Source of the DNA: Salvator merianae
Lineage: Eukaryota > Chordata > Lepidosauria > Squamata > Teiidae
Direction of reading: 5' to 3'
Assembly (NCBI GenBank): GCA_003586115.2
Contig: QVOM02000072.1
Location: 648,361 to 712,360 of the forward strand
Length of the DNA stretch: 64,000 nt
Shown piece after piece: positions 1-10,239 of this stretch (position 1 is the first letter of the stretch; every line of letters begins with the position of its first letter). Below the pieces are notes generated by a model that was not told the origin of the DNA, ran no database searches, and worked only from the letters and a program-made list of their open reading frames with translations. Both the position numbers and the translations under genes were made by a program.

Positions 1-63
1 GTTGGGCCAGAAGGAACTGAAGATGGCCTGTAAACTAATTAAATGCCGTGTTGGAACTCAGCC
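1..63 (-). mobile_element. Harbinger-like non-autonomous element, 5' end only (copy F)
   Basis: The first 63 bases are the reverse complement of the left end of the family seen complete at 31103-32291: the stretch matching GTAAACTGATTAAATGCCG, then the terminal inverted repeat ending in CAGCC. It is followed by TTA at 64-66, the target trinucleotide used by the other copies. The rest of the element lies before the window. Confidence 0.75.
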
Positions 64-164
64 TTAGTTGTCCACAGCTACTAGCCTGAAACTTGCACTG
101 TAATTTCTAATTAAAAAAAAAATTACTAGCCTTCTGGAGCATATATGGATGCTTCAGAATGCTT

Positions 165-241
165 GGGCCTCCACAAAATGCGGATGCACTGTGCTAGTGA
201 GCATCTAGACATTCACTAGCACAAGTGTGGACAGACCCTTT
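165..241. repeat. End fragment of inverted-repeat element family X
   Basis: The stretch with GGGCCTCCACAAAATGC, CACTAGCACAAG and GTGTGGACAGACCC resembles the right part of the element at 39046-39432, where GGGTCTCCACAGAATGC and CTCACTAGTGAG occur. The next element abuts it directly, so this one may have been a landing site. Confidence 0.4.
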
Positions 242-797
242 GGGCCTGTTCGCACTTACCTTCGCAGAACGTTCTAATTAGTAGGCTTCAGACCGGAGAG
301 GCTGGAGTCTGCTGGGTGCTATACGCACTTGCCAGCCAGGGAAATGACTTCAAGTTGATCAGCAGAGGGAACGGTGCGGATGGGAATCCGCTAAACAGGA
401 AATGAGGTCACGAACCATAGAGGCACGGATGCCAAGATAGGTCTAGTAATCCAAACCACAGAGTACTGCTTCAAAGCTAGAGGGGCTCCTTTCGAAGCTG
501 TGTTCGCAACGGCAGCCAGGCTGCGAAGCCCAAAGGGCAAACCGGGTTGCAAAGCAGCAGACCGCACCTGCGCAGCCGCGGCAGCCCCTCCCCGCCACCA
601 TTTCGAGCCAGGAAGCAGTGCTCGATCGCACAGGTTGGAATCAAGACAAGTAATTACTTGTCTTGCCTTCCCCAGCATCAGGTACGTATCAGGCGAGGCT
701 CGGTTCGGTTCAGGGGAGGCGCACGCCCGCGGCAGTTCGAAATCTCCGTTCCAGCAGGCGCTTAGGAACGGTCTACCGCGGTAGTGCGAACAGGCCC
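242..797. mobile_element. Short inverted-repeat DNA transposon (556 bp)
   Basis: The left end GGGCCTGTTCGCACTTACC and the right end AGTGCGAACAGGCCC are inverted repeats of each other. The interior is GC-rich and its open frames up to 95 codons match no family I recognise. Similar GGGCC/GCACTT ends recur through the window (7227, 12208, 19428, 35711, 37220), which marks an abundant MITE-like group. No clear target duplication is seen. Confidence 0.65.
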
Positions 798-904
798 AAT
801 GTGTTAGTACAGGTCTCCTGTAATGATTACAGCCTGATAGATACTGAGTAAGAACTCTCCATAGTAAGAGAGCTCACTTAGACAAAGGCCCACAAAGACA
901 CTAA

Positions 905-1035
905 CAGACGTTTGCCCTTTCTGCACTGGGCCTTATTCTGGATTATATCCCAGAATACGCGCCTACTGTCTGCATGCTAGTGCAGACTACAGCAGGCCCC
1001 AGGCATGCTGCATATGGCAGCATGCAGCTGACCTT
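905..1035. repeat. Partial inverted-repeat element, relative of the 19428 palindrome
   Basis: CCCTTTCTGCACTGGGCCTT, a variant of TGGATTATATCCCAGAATA, and GCATGCTAGTGCAGACTA match the left arm of the palindrome at 19428-19608. The right arm is degraded. Nothing else is seen between 798 and 1113. Confidence 0.55.
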
Positions 1036-1113
1036 GGCTACTCTTAGAAACTAGGCAGAACTGGACTGCATTAGAAACATCTGCAGAATTAGTACGGGGA
1101 TGGAAAATCACTA

Positions 1114-2309
1114 GGGCCACGTTCCGACACAGCATTTAATCAGTTTACAGGCCGTCTTCAGTTCCTGCTGGCCTGACATGATCTTTCTGTTCCATAGTTT
1201 TTCTAGACTAAATTGGTGAAATCTGGACTACTTTGTATTCGGATTTGATGAGTTCTCAAGCCGTTCCAGATCACTAGCCCGTTTTACTTTGCCGTGTGAG
1301 AACGAGGAAGCAGACTATTTGGGACGGACCGTACTTTTTTGGGGGTGTGCAAAGGGAGAGCTTCCCATTTCGTGCTGTCCGATGACAGACTTTGCGGGTG
1401 GGCAGGAAGCGCAGTAGTTTCTTCTGCCTTCATTATTCCCCCTTCCGTTGCTCCCAGGCGAAAAGAAAACTGTCCTCCTTTTTGCTTCACTAAGCTGCAG
1501 TCCTTTCTCTTTTTTTATCCCCCATTCAACACTGCCAGGAAGAAATTAAAGGCTTCCTTCACTTCCGTCTGCTGATTAAACCAAAAAAGAAACTGCCCCT
1601 GTTTGGGGTTGCAGTCCTCTCGCCCCAACAAAGAACCCACTCAGCATCAGTCTTGCCGTTCACAGCACACAGCTACACAGTGGGGACACATGCTGCTGTG
1701 GATGTCTCAGGGGGAGATGAGGCAGAGTCCATTTGTTGGCCATGAACCGCACTATCACGATAACAGAACCCCCCCATTCCCTCCCCATGTTTCCCCTTCT
1801 TCACGGACCTCTCCCTGCTTTTGCGCTACTTTTAAATTGCACAATTGCGCAAAAGTGCACTTGCAAGGGAGCAGAAATCACCATCTGCCCTTTAAGAAGC
1901 TTAATTGTGCAGTACACATGGTTTTAAAATTCTGCTTGCATAGACAGATGCTGTAGGGGGGAGAAGGAGCAAATGGCAAATGACTAGTAACGCTGCCAAG
2001 TGAATCCATGTCCTCCTGCAGCAGCAGGGACATACGGAGAGAGGAGCTTAATTTTCCCACCTCTGTGACATCAAGATTTGAACGTTGGGACTGCAGCCAG
2101 TCATTGACTGCACAGGGAGGAGAATTTGACGAGGGGTGCAGGCAGAAAAGGTACTCTTTCTTCGTGCCAAGCACGGGAAACATCATTGTGAGAACGAGCA
2201 AGTACAAATTGAGTCCATGTTAAAATGTAACTGTGGGAATGATCAGAAGACGAATTCAGTCCTTGTACTCTTCCGATACAGATTAAATTTACGATGTCGG
2301 ATCGCAGCC
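1114..2309 (+). mobile_element. Harbinger-like non-autonomous element (copy A, short form)
   Basis: It begins GGGCCACGTTCCGACAC and ends TGTCGGATCGCAGCC, which is an imperfect terminal inverted repeat. The whole 1.2 kb aligns by eye with 31103-32291 and 47192-48265. It shares blocks such as CAGTTTACAGGCCGTCTTCA, CCAGGAAGAAATTAAAG and GGACTGCAGCCA. Flanking trinucleotides are CTA on the left and TAG on the right, so the target duplication is unclear here. No transposase domain is present; open frames of 60-117 codons inside it are not conserved between copies. Confidence 0.75.
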
Positions 2310-2579
2310 TAGGAAATCACAGGGCTGTAGAATGTTTTGTGGGTGGTGGGTGGGGGTTGGCATCGGAAGATCACTTTTCCATTATTGCCAAGAAAACTAT
2401 GTAGATGCATAGCCATTTCCACATAGCACGACTCATCCCGTGCCACACTGGCCTGGGTTAGATAGCCCACTCTGAAGACTGTCTGCATGGCAGACAGCCT
2501 GCCCCATCCCAGCTTCTTGTTCCAGTCAAAATCAGTTGTTATGAGTGTGTCTGTAGAACATGTACTCATTCCCAACCTT

Positions 2580-2880
2580 CAACGTTGCCAGCTGGGGGTG
2601 TTTTGGGCAAGCGCCCAGAAGTGGCATGTTTCTAGCACCACTTCCAGGTTTCTGGTGAAACGGCACCAGAATTGGGATACTGGCGCACAGCACCATGGAC
2701 TGCTTATAAGCAGTCTGCAGTTGGAACGGGCAATAGCATCATTTTTGCACTGTATCCCACTCTGAAGCTCCATCTAGTACAGCCACAGCATATTAGCGGA
2801 GGGCATAGCTCCATTTCTGGACCGTTGCGTGGGGAAAGCGGCCTAGCAAGTCTGTTGGGCCAGTCTACCAGCCCAGGATG
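2580..2880. repeat. Degenerate inverted-repeat element
   Basis: GACTGCTTATAAGCAGTC is a perfect short hairpin at about 2699. The same hairpin motif recurs at 24541-24561 and the surroundings resemble the elements near 24.5 and 27.4 kb. From 2310 to 3190 I see no gene. Confidence 0.35.
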
Positions 2881-3189
2881 AACAGGGCCATAGTTACCAA
2901 GCAGTTGTGCTCAATCACAAGCAATCATTATTATTAGCTTTTTGTGAAGTTGTCTGGACTTCTACAAGAGCTTCTAGAATAGTTTAAGCCACATTAGTGA
3001 GGCAGCTTGAATTACTAGCTTGAGAGTAGCTTGGGAGTAGTACTACATGCACTACTCTCACCCCCTGTCAAGACAAGTTGGGGAGGAAAGTCCCAGGAAA
3101 TAATGCAAACCAAACCAAAATACCTTGCCCAGATCTGGCCCACCCCTTTGTGGGTGGTTCCTGCCTGGGGAAAGTTGGTGGAACAAACT

Positions 3190-3690
3190 GTACTCACTCT
3201 CCCACGCCTGAGCCTCATTCAAGGTGTTGACTCTTACATATAAAGCTCTAAATGGCTTGGGCCTCAAAAAAGTGCAGGAGTACCTTCTTCCATACAGACC
3301 TGCCTAGGCAATACAGTGGGAGGCCTTTCCTATAGTTCCATCACCCTCAGAGGTGCAAAGGGGAATGGCATGTGGAAGAGTCTTTTCTGTAGTGACCCCC
3401 AGGCTTTGGAATAGCCTCTCATCTAAGGTATGCCAGGCATCAGTATTATATGGCTTTGGGCATCTGGTTAAAATACACCTCTTCATCCAAACCTTTGATG
3501 TTTCACTCGTTCCTTGTCCTTCAAGGGTGGCAGAGTTGTATTTTAATTATATTTTATTGATTTCAGTCATGTTCTTATATGATACAGAATCTTTTTACTG
3601 AATATTATGAACCATCCGGAGACCTTGGGGTGAGGGGTGGGCTATAAATGCTCATAGATAGGTAGACAGGTAGACAGACAGATACCACTC
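3190..3690 (+). mobile_element. L2-like LINE, 3' fragment with tetranucleotide tail
   Basis: The plus strand encodes remnants of the L2 reverse transcriptase C-terminus: TYKALNGLG near 3235, then GRVFSVVTPRLWNSLSSK at about 3385-3430, the counterpart of the usual FSVVAPRLWNSLP. The 3' tail (GGGCTATAAATG) runs into TAGATAGGTAGACAGGTAG repeats to about 3686. It is 5' truncated and frameshifted. Confidence 0.8.
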
Positions 3691-3814
3691 CGCCATTGAG
3701 GTTATTTCTGCTTCTAGAGGACTGATTTGGGGCTGCCTCTGGGGAAGATAAGGGTCACTGTCCCTCCTCAAAAGCATCCTGAAAATGCCCCCAGTGTTCC
3801 AAATTAGTTACAAG

Positions 3815-3875
3815 ATTATTTGTTTATTTGCATTTTTATCCCACCCTATGCCTGAAGGTCTGGGCTGGTTACAGC
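3815..3875 (-). repeat. L2-like LINE 3' tail fragment
   Basis: TTTATTTGCATTTTTATCCC is the reverse complement of the L2 3' tail (GGGATAAAAATGCAAATAAA) seen at the end of the copy at 39443-40305. Confidence 0.6.
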
Positions 3876-3993
3876 AACAGAAAGCAAAGTTGGCAAGAGA
3901 AGGCAAAAAAGAAAATCTTTGATCTGCAAACACTTCAGCTACAACGAAGCTTCGATATATACCCTCCCTTTCCAGCCTGCTGTCTTCTGCCTC

Positions 3994-4217
3994 GGCTGTA
4001 TTCACACCTAAGTTTTAATCCAGCTTCAGTCCACTTTCAGAGTGCGAAAACACAGCAGCAAAGTAACTCGCCGTTTTCTTTCTGCATTACCTAACCCAGA
4101 GGCGGATTTTCTCAGTTGGATGATGCCAAAAGAAAACAGCTTGCCACCTTGCATGAAGGGTTCTCTCCCTATGAAAGTGGACTGAAGCTGGATTAAAACT
4201 CTGGTGTGAATGCAGCC
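3994..4217. mobile_element. MITE with about 45-bp inverted repeats and CTC target duplication
   Basis: The left end GGCTGTATTCACACCTAAG and the following TTTTAATCCAGCTTCAGTCC are repeated in inverse orientation at 4170-4217, ending CAGCC. CTC flanks both sides (3991-3993 and 4218-4220), a 3-bp duplication. The GGCTGC-type terminus and 3-bp duplication are those of PIF/Harbinger elements. It lies in the intron of IFITM gene 1, about 260 bases past the splice donor. Confidence 0.8.
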
Positions 4218-4473
4218 CTCGAGTCTCTTTACACATCGATGACAAGGAAAAGATGAGCAGTGACTAAGTCCACTCCCTCTTCTGAATAACTGCAACTATT
4301 TACAAGGACGCAGAAAAACAGGTGGACGCTCCGCCCTAGTAAAAGCAAATACTTGGAAAGCAAGCACAAATGCTACGCAGGCTTCGCGAGAGGGAACAGC
4401 CGAAACGAGAAAGAGGAGCAGGGGAGAGTTAATTAATACGAAAGTTTAGTAGTTCTCTAGCCCCGCTGCTCAC

Positions 4474-4653
4474 CTTGAACGAGAAAACGAGAGCAACGAA
4501 GCCCAGGAAGGCCACATTCATGAATGAGGAGTTAACCAAGGACCAGACCACGTAGTCCCGGGGCAGTTGCTTAGGGGAGACAATGGGGTAGGGATAAGGG
4601 GCCGCGGGGCTGCCGGGCATGTTGTAGACGAGGGTCTGCGTAGTGGGCACCAT
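4474..4653 (-). CDS. IFITM/CD225 family gene 1, exon 1 (partial gene)
   Basis: This exon encodes the first 60 residues of an interferon-induced transmembrane (dispanin/CD225) protein. These are small membrane proteins, several of which block virus-cell membrane fusion. Residues 1-30 are a proline- and tyrosine-rich cytosolic tail containing YPYPIV; YPIV at 22-25 fits a Yxx-hydrophobic sorting signal. Residues 31-60 are the first half of the CD225 domain: PRDYVVWSLVNSSFMN (amphipathic helix) and then the intramembrane segment. The open frame continues past residue 60, but AAG|GTGAGC is a strong donor at the position used in genes 2 and 3. The usual paired cysteines are replaced by Ala-Phe, removing two palmitoylation sites. 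Exon 2 would lie at lower coordinates; none is visible down to base 1, so it is outside the window or lost. The start is the first in-frame Met, in a CpG-rich region. Orthology is unresolved; family assignment is firm. Confidence 0.88.
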
Positions 4654-5065
4654 GGCTGTGCGTGGCTGCCACTCTTCCGTCGTCCTATGGCTGCTGTGCC
4701 ACTGTGGAGGGGCGAAAGCGGAGCGGCTGCGACCAGAGCGGCGAAGCCTGGGGGGCGTTTAACGCGCAGCCGCTAATAGAACGGAGGAGGCTGCGCCAAG
4801 CAAACGGTCCTCCGCGTGGCCGAGCGGAGCGCAGAGCAGCGCGGGCACGGCAGCCGGGCGGGGGGGGGGGGGGGGGGAGTCGAATGCGGAGTAAAGTGTT
4901 TGCAGTGCATGTAGTGGGAACTTATTTATTATAAAGGCGCCCTGGCCGCCTTCAGCCCAAAGCCCTCCATCTGCAAAAGGAGACGGTTCCAGCTCTAAGG
5001 CTCTTTCTGCACCGGCCACCGCGCTAGCACGCGGAGAGCATGGCAGGCTTCCGGGACGTAGTCCG
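4570..5065. promoter_or_regulatory. CpG-rich promoter region of IFITM gene 1, with an 18-G run
   Basis: CpG-dense sequence covers the start codon of gene 1 and about 400 bases upstream of it. It includes an uninterrupted run of 18 G at 4860-4877. A TATA-like TATAAAGG at about 4930 points to the plus strand, away from gene 1. No GAAANNGAAA interferon element was found here, unlike upstream of gene 2. Confidence 0.55.
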
Positions 5066-5898
5066 GAATAAGGCTCCAGTGCGGAAAGGACCGAAGAACG
5101 GGCGTCACCTCGGAAACCATTGTTGAGGAAAATAAAGAAAACGACAGTAACCGTGGACCTCCCCTCCACTAACGTGGGGGCCAGCTTGTGGCCCTAGAAA
5201 TGTTGCTACGCTCTTCACAAAAAGTGCAACTCCTTTGTTTTGATCCCAGTAATGTGTCACAAAAATAAAGAGTATTTATTATTTACTTTTATTCTCCCCC
5301 ACTAAACCGCTTTAGGTCTCCCAGCGCAGCTTCCAAAGCGAAGCTCACATAAAGCGGAAGTCCCTGCGGGCTTAGCCACGGTGACATACGGGGAGAAACC
5401 GGGGAATAAGATGGAAAAATCCTTTGCAGATGTTCTTGTTGCTAAGGGATGGTTCCTTGAGTTTATGTTGTGACAGTTGGGGTGGGGGAAAGGCCGCTGC
5501 TGGGAGCTCCCTAGCCTGCCGTCTCTCTCCTCCCTTCCCTCCCCTCAAGCAAGATTGTGTTATGTTAATTTTCAAAAAAATCAATATTACACTCTTAATA
5601 CAATTGGTTATGTCTACCCACTTAAAAAAAATCAGCTACTCATTTTCAAAAGAGCAGCAGGAGAAAAACGGAAGCAGTATAGACTCCTCTTTTTGTTGTT
5701 GTTTTCATGTATTTAAAGTTAATTCTCATTTAATGACACCTTTATTTCCTGCCTTTCTTCCATCTCGGTACTGAAGATGGCCTAGATTAGAGATCTGTTT
5801 AAGAACAGTAAGAACCACAATCCCAGCCCTGCACAGCCCAACACCTTCCATGTTTCTTAATAGCTAGGATTTAACAGAGGAGCCGAAAGAGACAAGGA
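5066..5898. other. No gene recognised
   Basis: Unique-looking AT-rich sequence with short open frames that match nothing I know. The frame of 116 codons at 5424 runs through T-rich sequence and lacks any domain. Confidence 0.4.
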
Positions 5899-6325
5899 GC
5901 GTTTTCACACTTGCTGTCTTAGAACAGGATAACTATCCCGCACTAAGCTGGAATGAACCCCACCATCTGCACGGCTGGGCCCTAAAATGGAACACCAGCA
6001 GGATACCAGCATTCGCAGTGGTATCCTTGCCATGACAGCGGCCAGGAAGTGTCTGGCCAGTGCTATAGTGACCGGCAACACAGTCGATTGTGCAGGCACA
6101 CACAAGCACACTCATGTGATCACACAGGTGCGGCTGTGATGTACCATGCAGCCATGCGCTCACACCCAGAAGCGGGTGCAAACACACTTTATCGGGAGCT
6201 TGTGCAGCACAGTTTAGTACTCCACAGCAAGGAATGATCGGAAGCACCTGGAAATGGCTCCCGATTGCAGGGGCTGTCACAAGGTGTGGACGCACTTGCC
6301 TTGTGAGCGTCTGTATGCAAAAAGG
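5899..6325. mobile_element. Inverted-repeat element family X
   Basis: The left end GCGTTTTCACACTTGCTG with TTAGAACAGGATAACTATCC matches, in reverse, the right end of the copy at 33435-33890. The internal GCCATGACAGCGGCCAGG and AGGATACCAGCATTCGCAG blocks recur in copies at 33.7, 36.0, 39.2, 53.3 and 61.0 kb. No open frame is conserved. Confidence 0.6.
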
Positions 6326-6535
6326 AAGGAATAAAGAGCCACTCCAAGGCGTTTACAATTCCAGGCTAAGCAATGAAACAGAAGAGCATGCAATCCTCTA
6401 GTTAAATTGTTGTTCAGTCGTTAATTACACTATCGCTAGATGAAATGTCAGATTCCATCCAGATGGCAGAGAGATTATTTACAATTTAGGAGTGAGTAAT
6501 TTAATTCAGATCAATCAGTTGTTAGATCACTCTCT

Positions 6536-6672
6536 GGCTGCATCCAGACGTTGCTTACTTATTCTGCTATATTTAGATATTCCGGGAGAAAGAATGGATA
6601 CTTTGGAATAGCCATGCTTTATTCCAGAATAGCCAATGTAGCAGAATAAGTAAGTGATGTCTGCATGCAGCC
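6536..6672. mobile_element. 137-bp MITE with TCT target duplication
   Basis: The ends GGCTGCATCCAGACGTTGCT and GTCTGCATGCAGCC are inverted repeats, extended by TACTTATTCTGCTA and TAGCAGAATAAGTA inside. TCT is present on both sides (6533-6535 and 6673-6675). The same GGCTGC termini and 3-bp duplication occur at 3994-4217. From 6673 to 7226 nothing else is recognised. Confidence 0.75.
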
Positions 6673-7226
6673 TCTGTTCCCCTCCCCCTTGGTGTATGCA
6701 ATCTCCCATGACTGTACTTTGGCCTCCTGTACTTTGGCTCTTCCCCTTCTGCTGTCACGTGAGGGGTGTCTCCCATTGTTGCCGACATCTTCCTGCTGTA
6801 TCCATGGCCTTACCTCATCCGTTGCCTGTCACTTTACTGGTGGCCTGCACTGGGGTGAAGCTGCTGACTGTGCAGCTTTTTACCAGCCTGTATCTGGCAT
6901 GCATACAAGACCTACTTAGCCTTGTGTAAGTGGAGAATCATGAGTCCTCCCACCAGGCCATGCAAACCATCACTTCTTGGAAGGCCTCGAACATGTCTGA
7001 AGCCTTTTAGGAAGTGTAGGTGCACATGCCTGCTGGGAAGATTCATGGTCCTCTACTTCCAAGTGTGTCAGCTGGCTGGCAAAACACTATGCGGGTGGTA
7101 GGTGCAGCCTGGGGCAGGCCACCAGGAAAATGAGGCATGACAGACAAAGTAAGATTGTGCATGTGATGGGGCGATGGCAGGCCACAATGAGGCAACATCG
7201 CACACGTAAAGGGAGCAAAGGAGAGA

Positions 7227-7700
7227 TCGGGCCTGTTCGCACTTGATGTTAGCAAGCATCTAGCATTCTTGCTAGTCAAGCGCGTTTGCACCGCAAGACA
7301 GCCAGTATTCAACCGCTCCCAATAGCTTCTATTGCTGGAGCAGTAAATTATAGTCTGGAACCTTACCTGGAGCTCATAGTGAGCTTCAGATAAGGGACCA
7401 TTCGCACTTACCTATGGTGCTGTGGCCATCTTGGGTGTGATCTGCTAATCATGTTCACGCGACCAGCCAATCACGCATGTGGGCACCTGTATGCTGTGTG
7501 GGAATGCCGGTTGCCATGGCAGCAGCTGGCCACTTCCCAGCCACTGCCATGTGCAGGAGCCATGCTAATCTTCTCTGTATTGTTCCAATTTCAGTATATG
7601 TGCTGCTGAAGCAAGCACCCAGCCACTGTCATGGTGCAGACTGGGCATAGCTACTGGAACTGAACCAGCCATGTTATGTTCATGCACTTCTCTAATCCAA
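7227..7700. mobile_element. Inverted-repeat element family X, interrupted by a U6 fragment
   Basis: The left end is GGGCCTGTTCGCACTTG. The family-X core (GCCATGGCAGCAGCTGGCC, then CACTGTCATGGTGCAGAC) is split by the U6-derived insert at 7552-7617. The right boundary is poorly defined. Confidence 0.55.
7551..7618 (-). pseudogene. U6 snRNA pseudogene, 3'-truncated retrocopy
   Basis: Read on the minus strand from 7618, the sequence begins GTGCTTGCTTCAGCAGCACA and continues with TATACTGAAATTGGAACAAT, AGAGAAGATTAGCATGG and CTCCTGCACA. This is the first two thirds of the U6 spliceosomal RNA with a few substitutions. It stops before the U6 3' half and has no A tail. A 16-base direct repeat with one mismatch, CCCAGCCACTGYCATG, flanks it at 7536-7551 and 7618-7633. 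That indicates LINE-mediated insertion into the surrounding family-X element. It is not a functional U6 gene. Confidence 0.85.
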
Positions 7701-8046
7701 GAGCTGCTAGGTTCTTGTTTAATGCTCTAGCTCTTATACTAAACACTTGAGTTACCCTGTCAGATCTACGCTGCCTGTATGCTGCACGTACACTGTTTGT
7801 CTTGTGTTTCATCCCTATTTGGCCCATGGCAGCAATAAACTGTGGAATGACTACCCCTCAACCCAGTTCTAACCAGGAAAACAAGTTGCTTCTGAAGTTT
7901 CCTCTGTTATTTGTACTCTCTTCAGTCTCCTTCCTGTCTAAATATAAATTCCTTCAAACAACACCCCAGGGAATCTTCTGTGAACTTTCTCTGACATGCT
8001 TCAAGGATCACACCAGCAAAATAATTCTGTGCAACTAAGGCCATGT

Positions 8047-8072
8047 TACACACACATACACACACACACCTC
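8047..8072. repeat. (CA)n microsatellite
   Basis: Short ACACACATACACACACACAC tract. The surrounding 7.7-8.45 kb holds no recognisable gene. Confidence 0.7.
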
Positions 8073-8457
8073 CCTTACAGGATTTAAATAAAAGAAAATG
8101 GTCAGATCGTCATTCCTTTTTGATAAAGGCTGACATGGCAGAGAGAAATTTCTGGGTGGTACTTCCCAGTCTTGGCATTGGTCCCAAGACTCCCCCATAT
8201 CAGCAGCTGGTTGCATTTCACTATCCCATTCCTTTTGCTTCTCTCTAAATTCCTTAGTATTTCGTGCTGACTCTGAAATCCTCCATGAATGATGCAATTA
8301 AGCAGTTATTTTTTTCTGCACTGCTGAAGTTAATGGGATGTATCATTTCTACCTCTCCTAACTGTTGACTGCTCTGTGCTGTGACTTTTTTTCTTTAGGA
8401 TTTTTCATATTACTCTAGTTGCCATAACAAATATAGAAAACTAAGCGTAATCTATAC

Positions 8458-8570
8458 GAGCTAATGGGAAAGACAGTTGCTCAGTGGCAGAGCAGCTGCC
8501 TGAAACACAGAGTTTGCAGGGCGGTCTCCACACAGGCCCTTGAACGGTTCCATGAAGAGTCCAGGGGCCT
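8458..8570 (+). mobile_element. tRNA-derived SINE fragment
   Basis: GTTGCTCAGTGGCAGAGCAG followed by CTGCCT resembles a tRNA A-box region (the common SINE head TAGCTCAGTGGTAGAGC). A degraded B-box-like stretch follows about 50 bases later. Confidence 0.5.
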
Positions 8571-8624
8571 GTCTTCTGCACACTAATATGGAATAGCAGA
8601 AACTTCCCCCCTTTGTAGTAGGCT

Positions 8625-9030
8625 CCGTTTGCACTAGCACCCTCTCCCAGTCCTGTGCTAGACCTCGTCAGAGTAGTTCACAATCAGACTTCAACTTTCC
8701 TGGACTACACAGTGTGCGCAGAAAGCACGCCCACATAGTCCAAAATTCAGCGAGGAACCCTTTCGGCAACACACGAGGAAGCGCTGCCAGAAGTCAGTGT
8801 GCTGCCAAAAAGGGCCCAGCCGTAAACGCTGAAGGTTGGGAATGAAAGAGGCCATCCTTCAAAGCTGGCTCTGGCCTTTGAAGCTGGGGGTCAGGGCTGG
8901 GCAGCCCTGACGGACCATCTGAAATGGGATGGCCCTTAATCCGCACTACGATTAGCCCAGCCCAACATGGGCTGTTGCAAGACTATCTTGTGCAGGCAGC
9001 ATTGGCACAGAATAGCCTGCCCTGTGCAGA
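8625..9030. repeat. Inverted-repeat element remnants
   Basis: CTCCGTTTGCACTAGC near 8627 and CTGTGCAGAAATGGCCC near 9017-9034 are of the GGCC/TGCA-terminated MITE type found elsewhere. The interior contains a GGGCTGGGCAGCCCTGAC hairpin at about 8893. Confidence 0.4.
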
Positions 9031-9044
9031 AATGGCCCATGTTT

Positions 9045-9200
9045 GATTCTCCTACATTTTTCTGGGAGAAGGTAATGGGAAACCATTTTGTATCTTCCCC
9101 AAGAAAAGTGCATGAAATAAACCCACGTAATCACCCAGAGTCGATCCTTCTTGACTTGAAAGACCAAACAGCAGTGCAATCTACTTCAGAGGTGAAAGTG
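9045..9200 (+). mobile_element. SINE-like fragment with BovB-related block
   Basis: GAGAAGGTAATGGGAAACCA followed by CCCCAAGAAAAGTGCATGAA resembles the GGAGAAGGAAATGGCAAACC block shared by BovB and squamate Sauria-type SINEs. It is a degraded fragment. From 9201 to about 10240 I see only AT-rich sequence. Confidence 0.45.
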
Positions 9201-10239
9201 TGAGTGGATTCCTCATAAATAACATGGGTAACGTGAGAAACTGTTAATTTTAAGTATGCTGACTTTTCCAGCAAGCTTTGTTTAATAAGCAATCCAGTGT
9301 CCTGTATAAACGATAATATTTATATATAAGAAAATGAGAAGTCATTTTAAAAATAGTTGGTAAAAGTAAAGGCAGCTTTCATTCTGATCACAGTGAAAAA
9401 ATTATATAACATTATCAAATGATTATCAGCTGCAATTCTTAAGCATGGTACCTTTTTGGCAACTCAGACTAATTAAATTGGTACTATACTCAGCTAATGG
9501 CTGAATAATTATGCTGGCATGTAGATAATGAGGCCATAAGACCCAAACTGTAAAAAGCATGTGTCCCTACACAAAATAACAGAAGCATGAAGTTGTGTGG
9601 AGTTGAAAAGAACAAAGCAATGCCTTTAACAAGAAAATTTTGGATAATTCTACAAAAGTGTTGTTTTTTTTAAAATGGATTTGTAAAAAAATTGCCTTCT
9701 GTGTATAAGTTCAATTACATTTAAACTCACCACATACATCTCACAGATGACAGCTGCTGAAATCAACCACAAATGAAGAGAAGTGAAACAGTTCACCATC
9801 GCAGATAGGAACATGACCTATGTACGACCTGCATGAGAGGCAACCAGGATGTGCCAGACTGCCAGTGGCTATTTGGCAGACAGCTGTAGAGGCACAGAAC
9901 TATAAGATCCTTTATCCAACAGTCCCAGCTCCCTCCACAAGCTTTTGCATGTTTCCTGAGTCAGGAGTTGCATCCAGGAGGTGAGGGAACCAGCAGTTAT
10001 TTCAGTCCCCTTTGTGGGCAGGGCTGCAGCATGCATTGGGAATACGTTTTATTTGCATTCCGGCTTTCCAATTTAAAACCCTTGATTATGTTCAGATTTG
10101 AGCATAAACACAAATATATATATAATCACATAACTGAGAAAGCAAGATGTGCTTTGTGATCCCCCACCCCCAATATATACCCCCCTCTCCACACATGGAA
10201 CCCCCATTCATATGTTTCCTAGTTTCCATTACCTTTTTA

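Noticed and set aside
7551..7618. A functional U6 snRNA gene
   Set aside because: It lacks the 3' third, carries substitutions and is flanked by target duplications.
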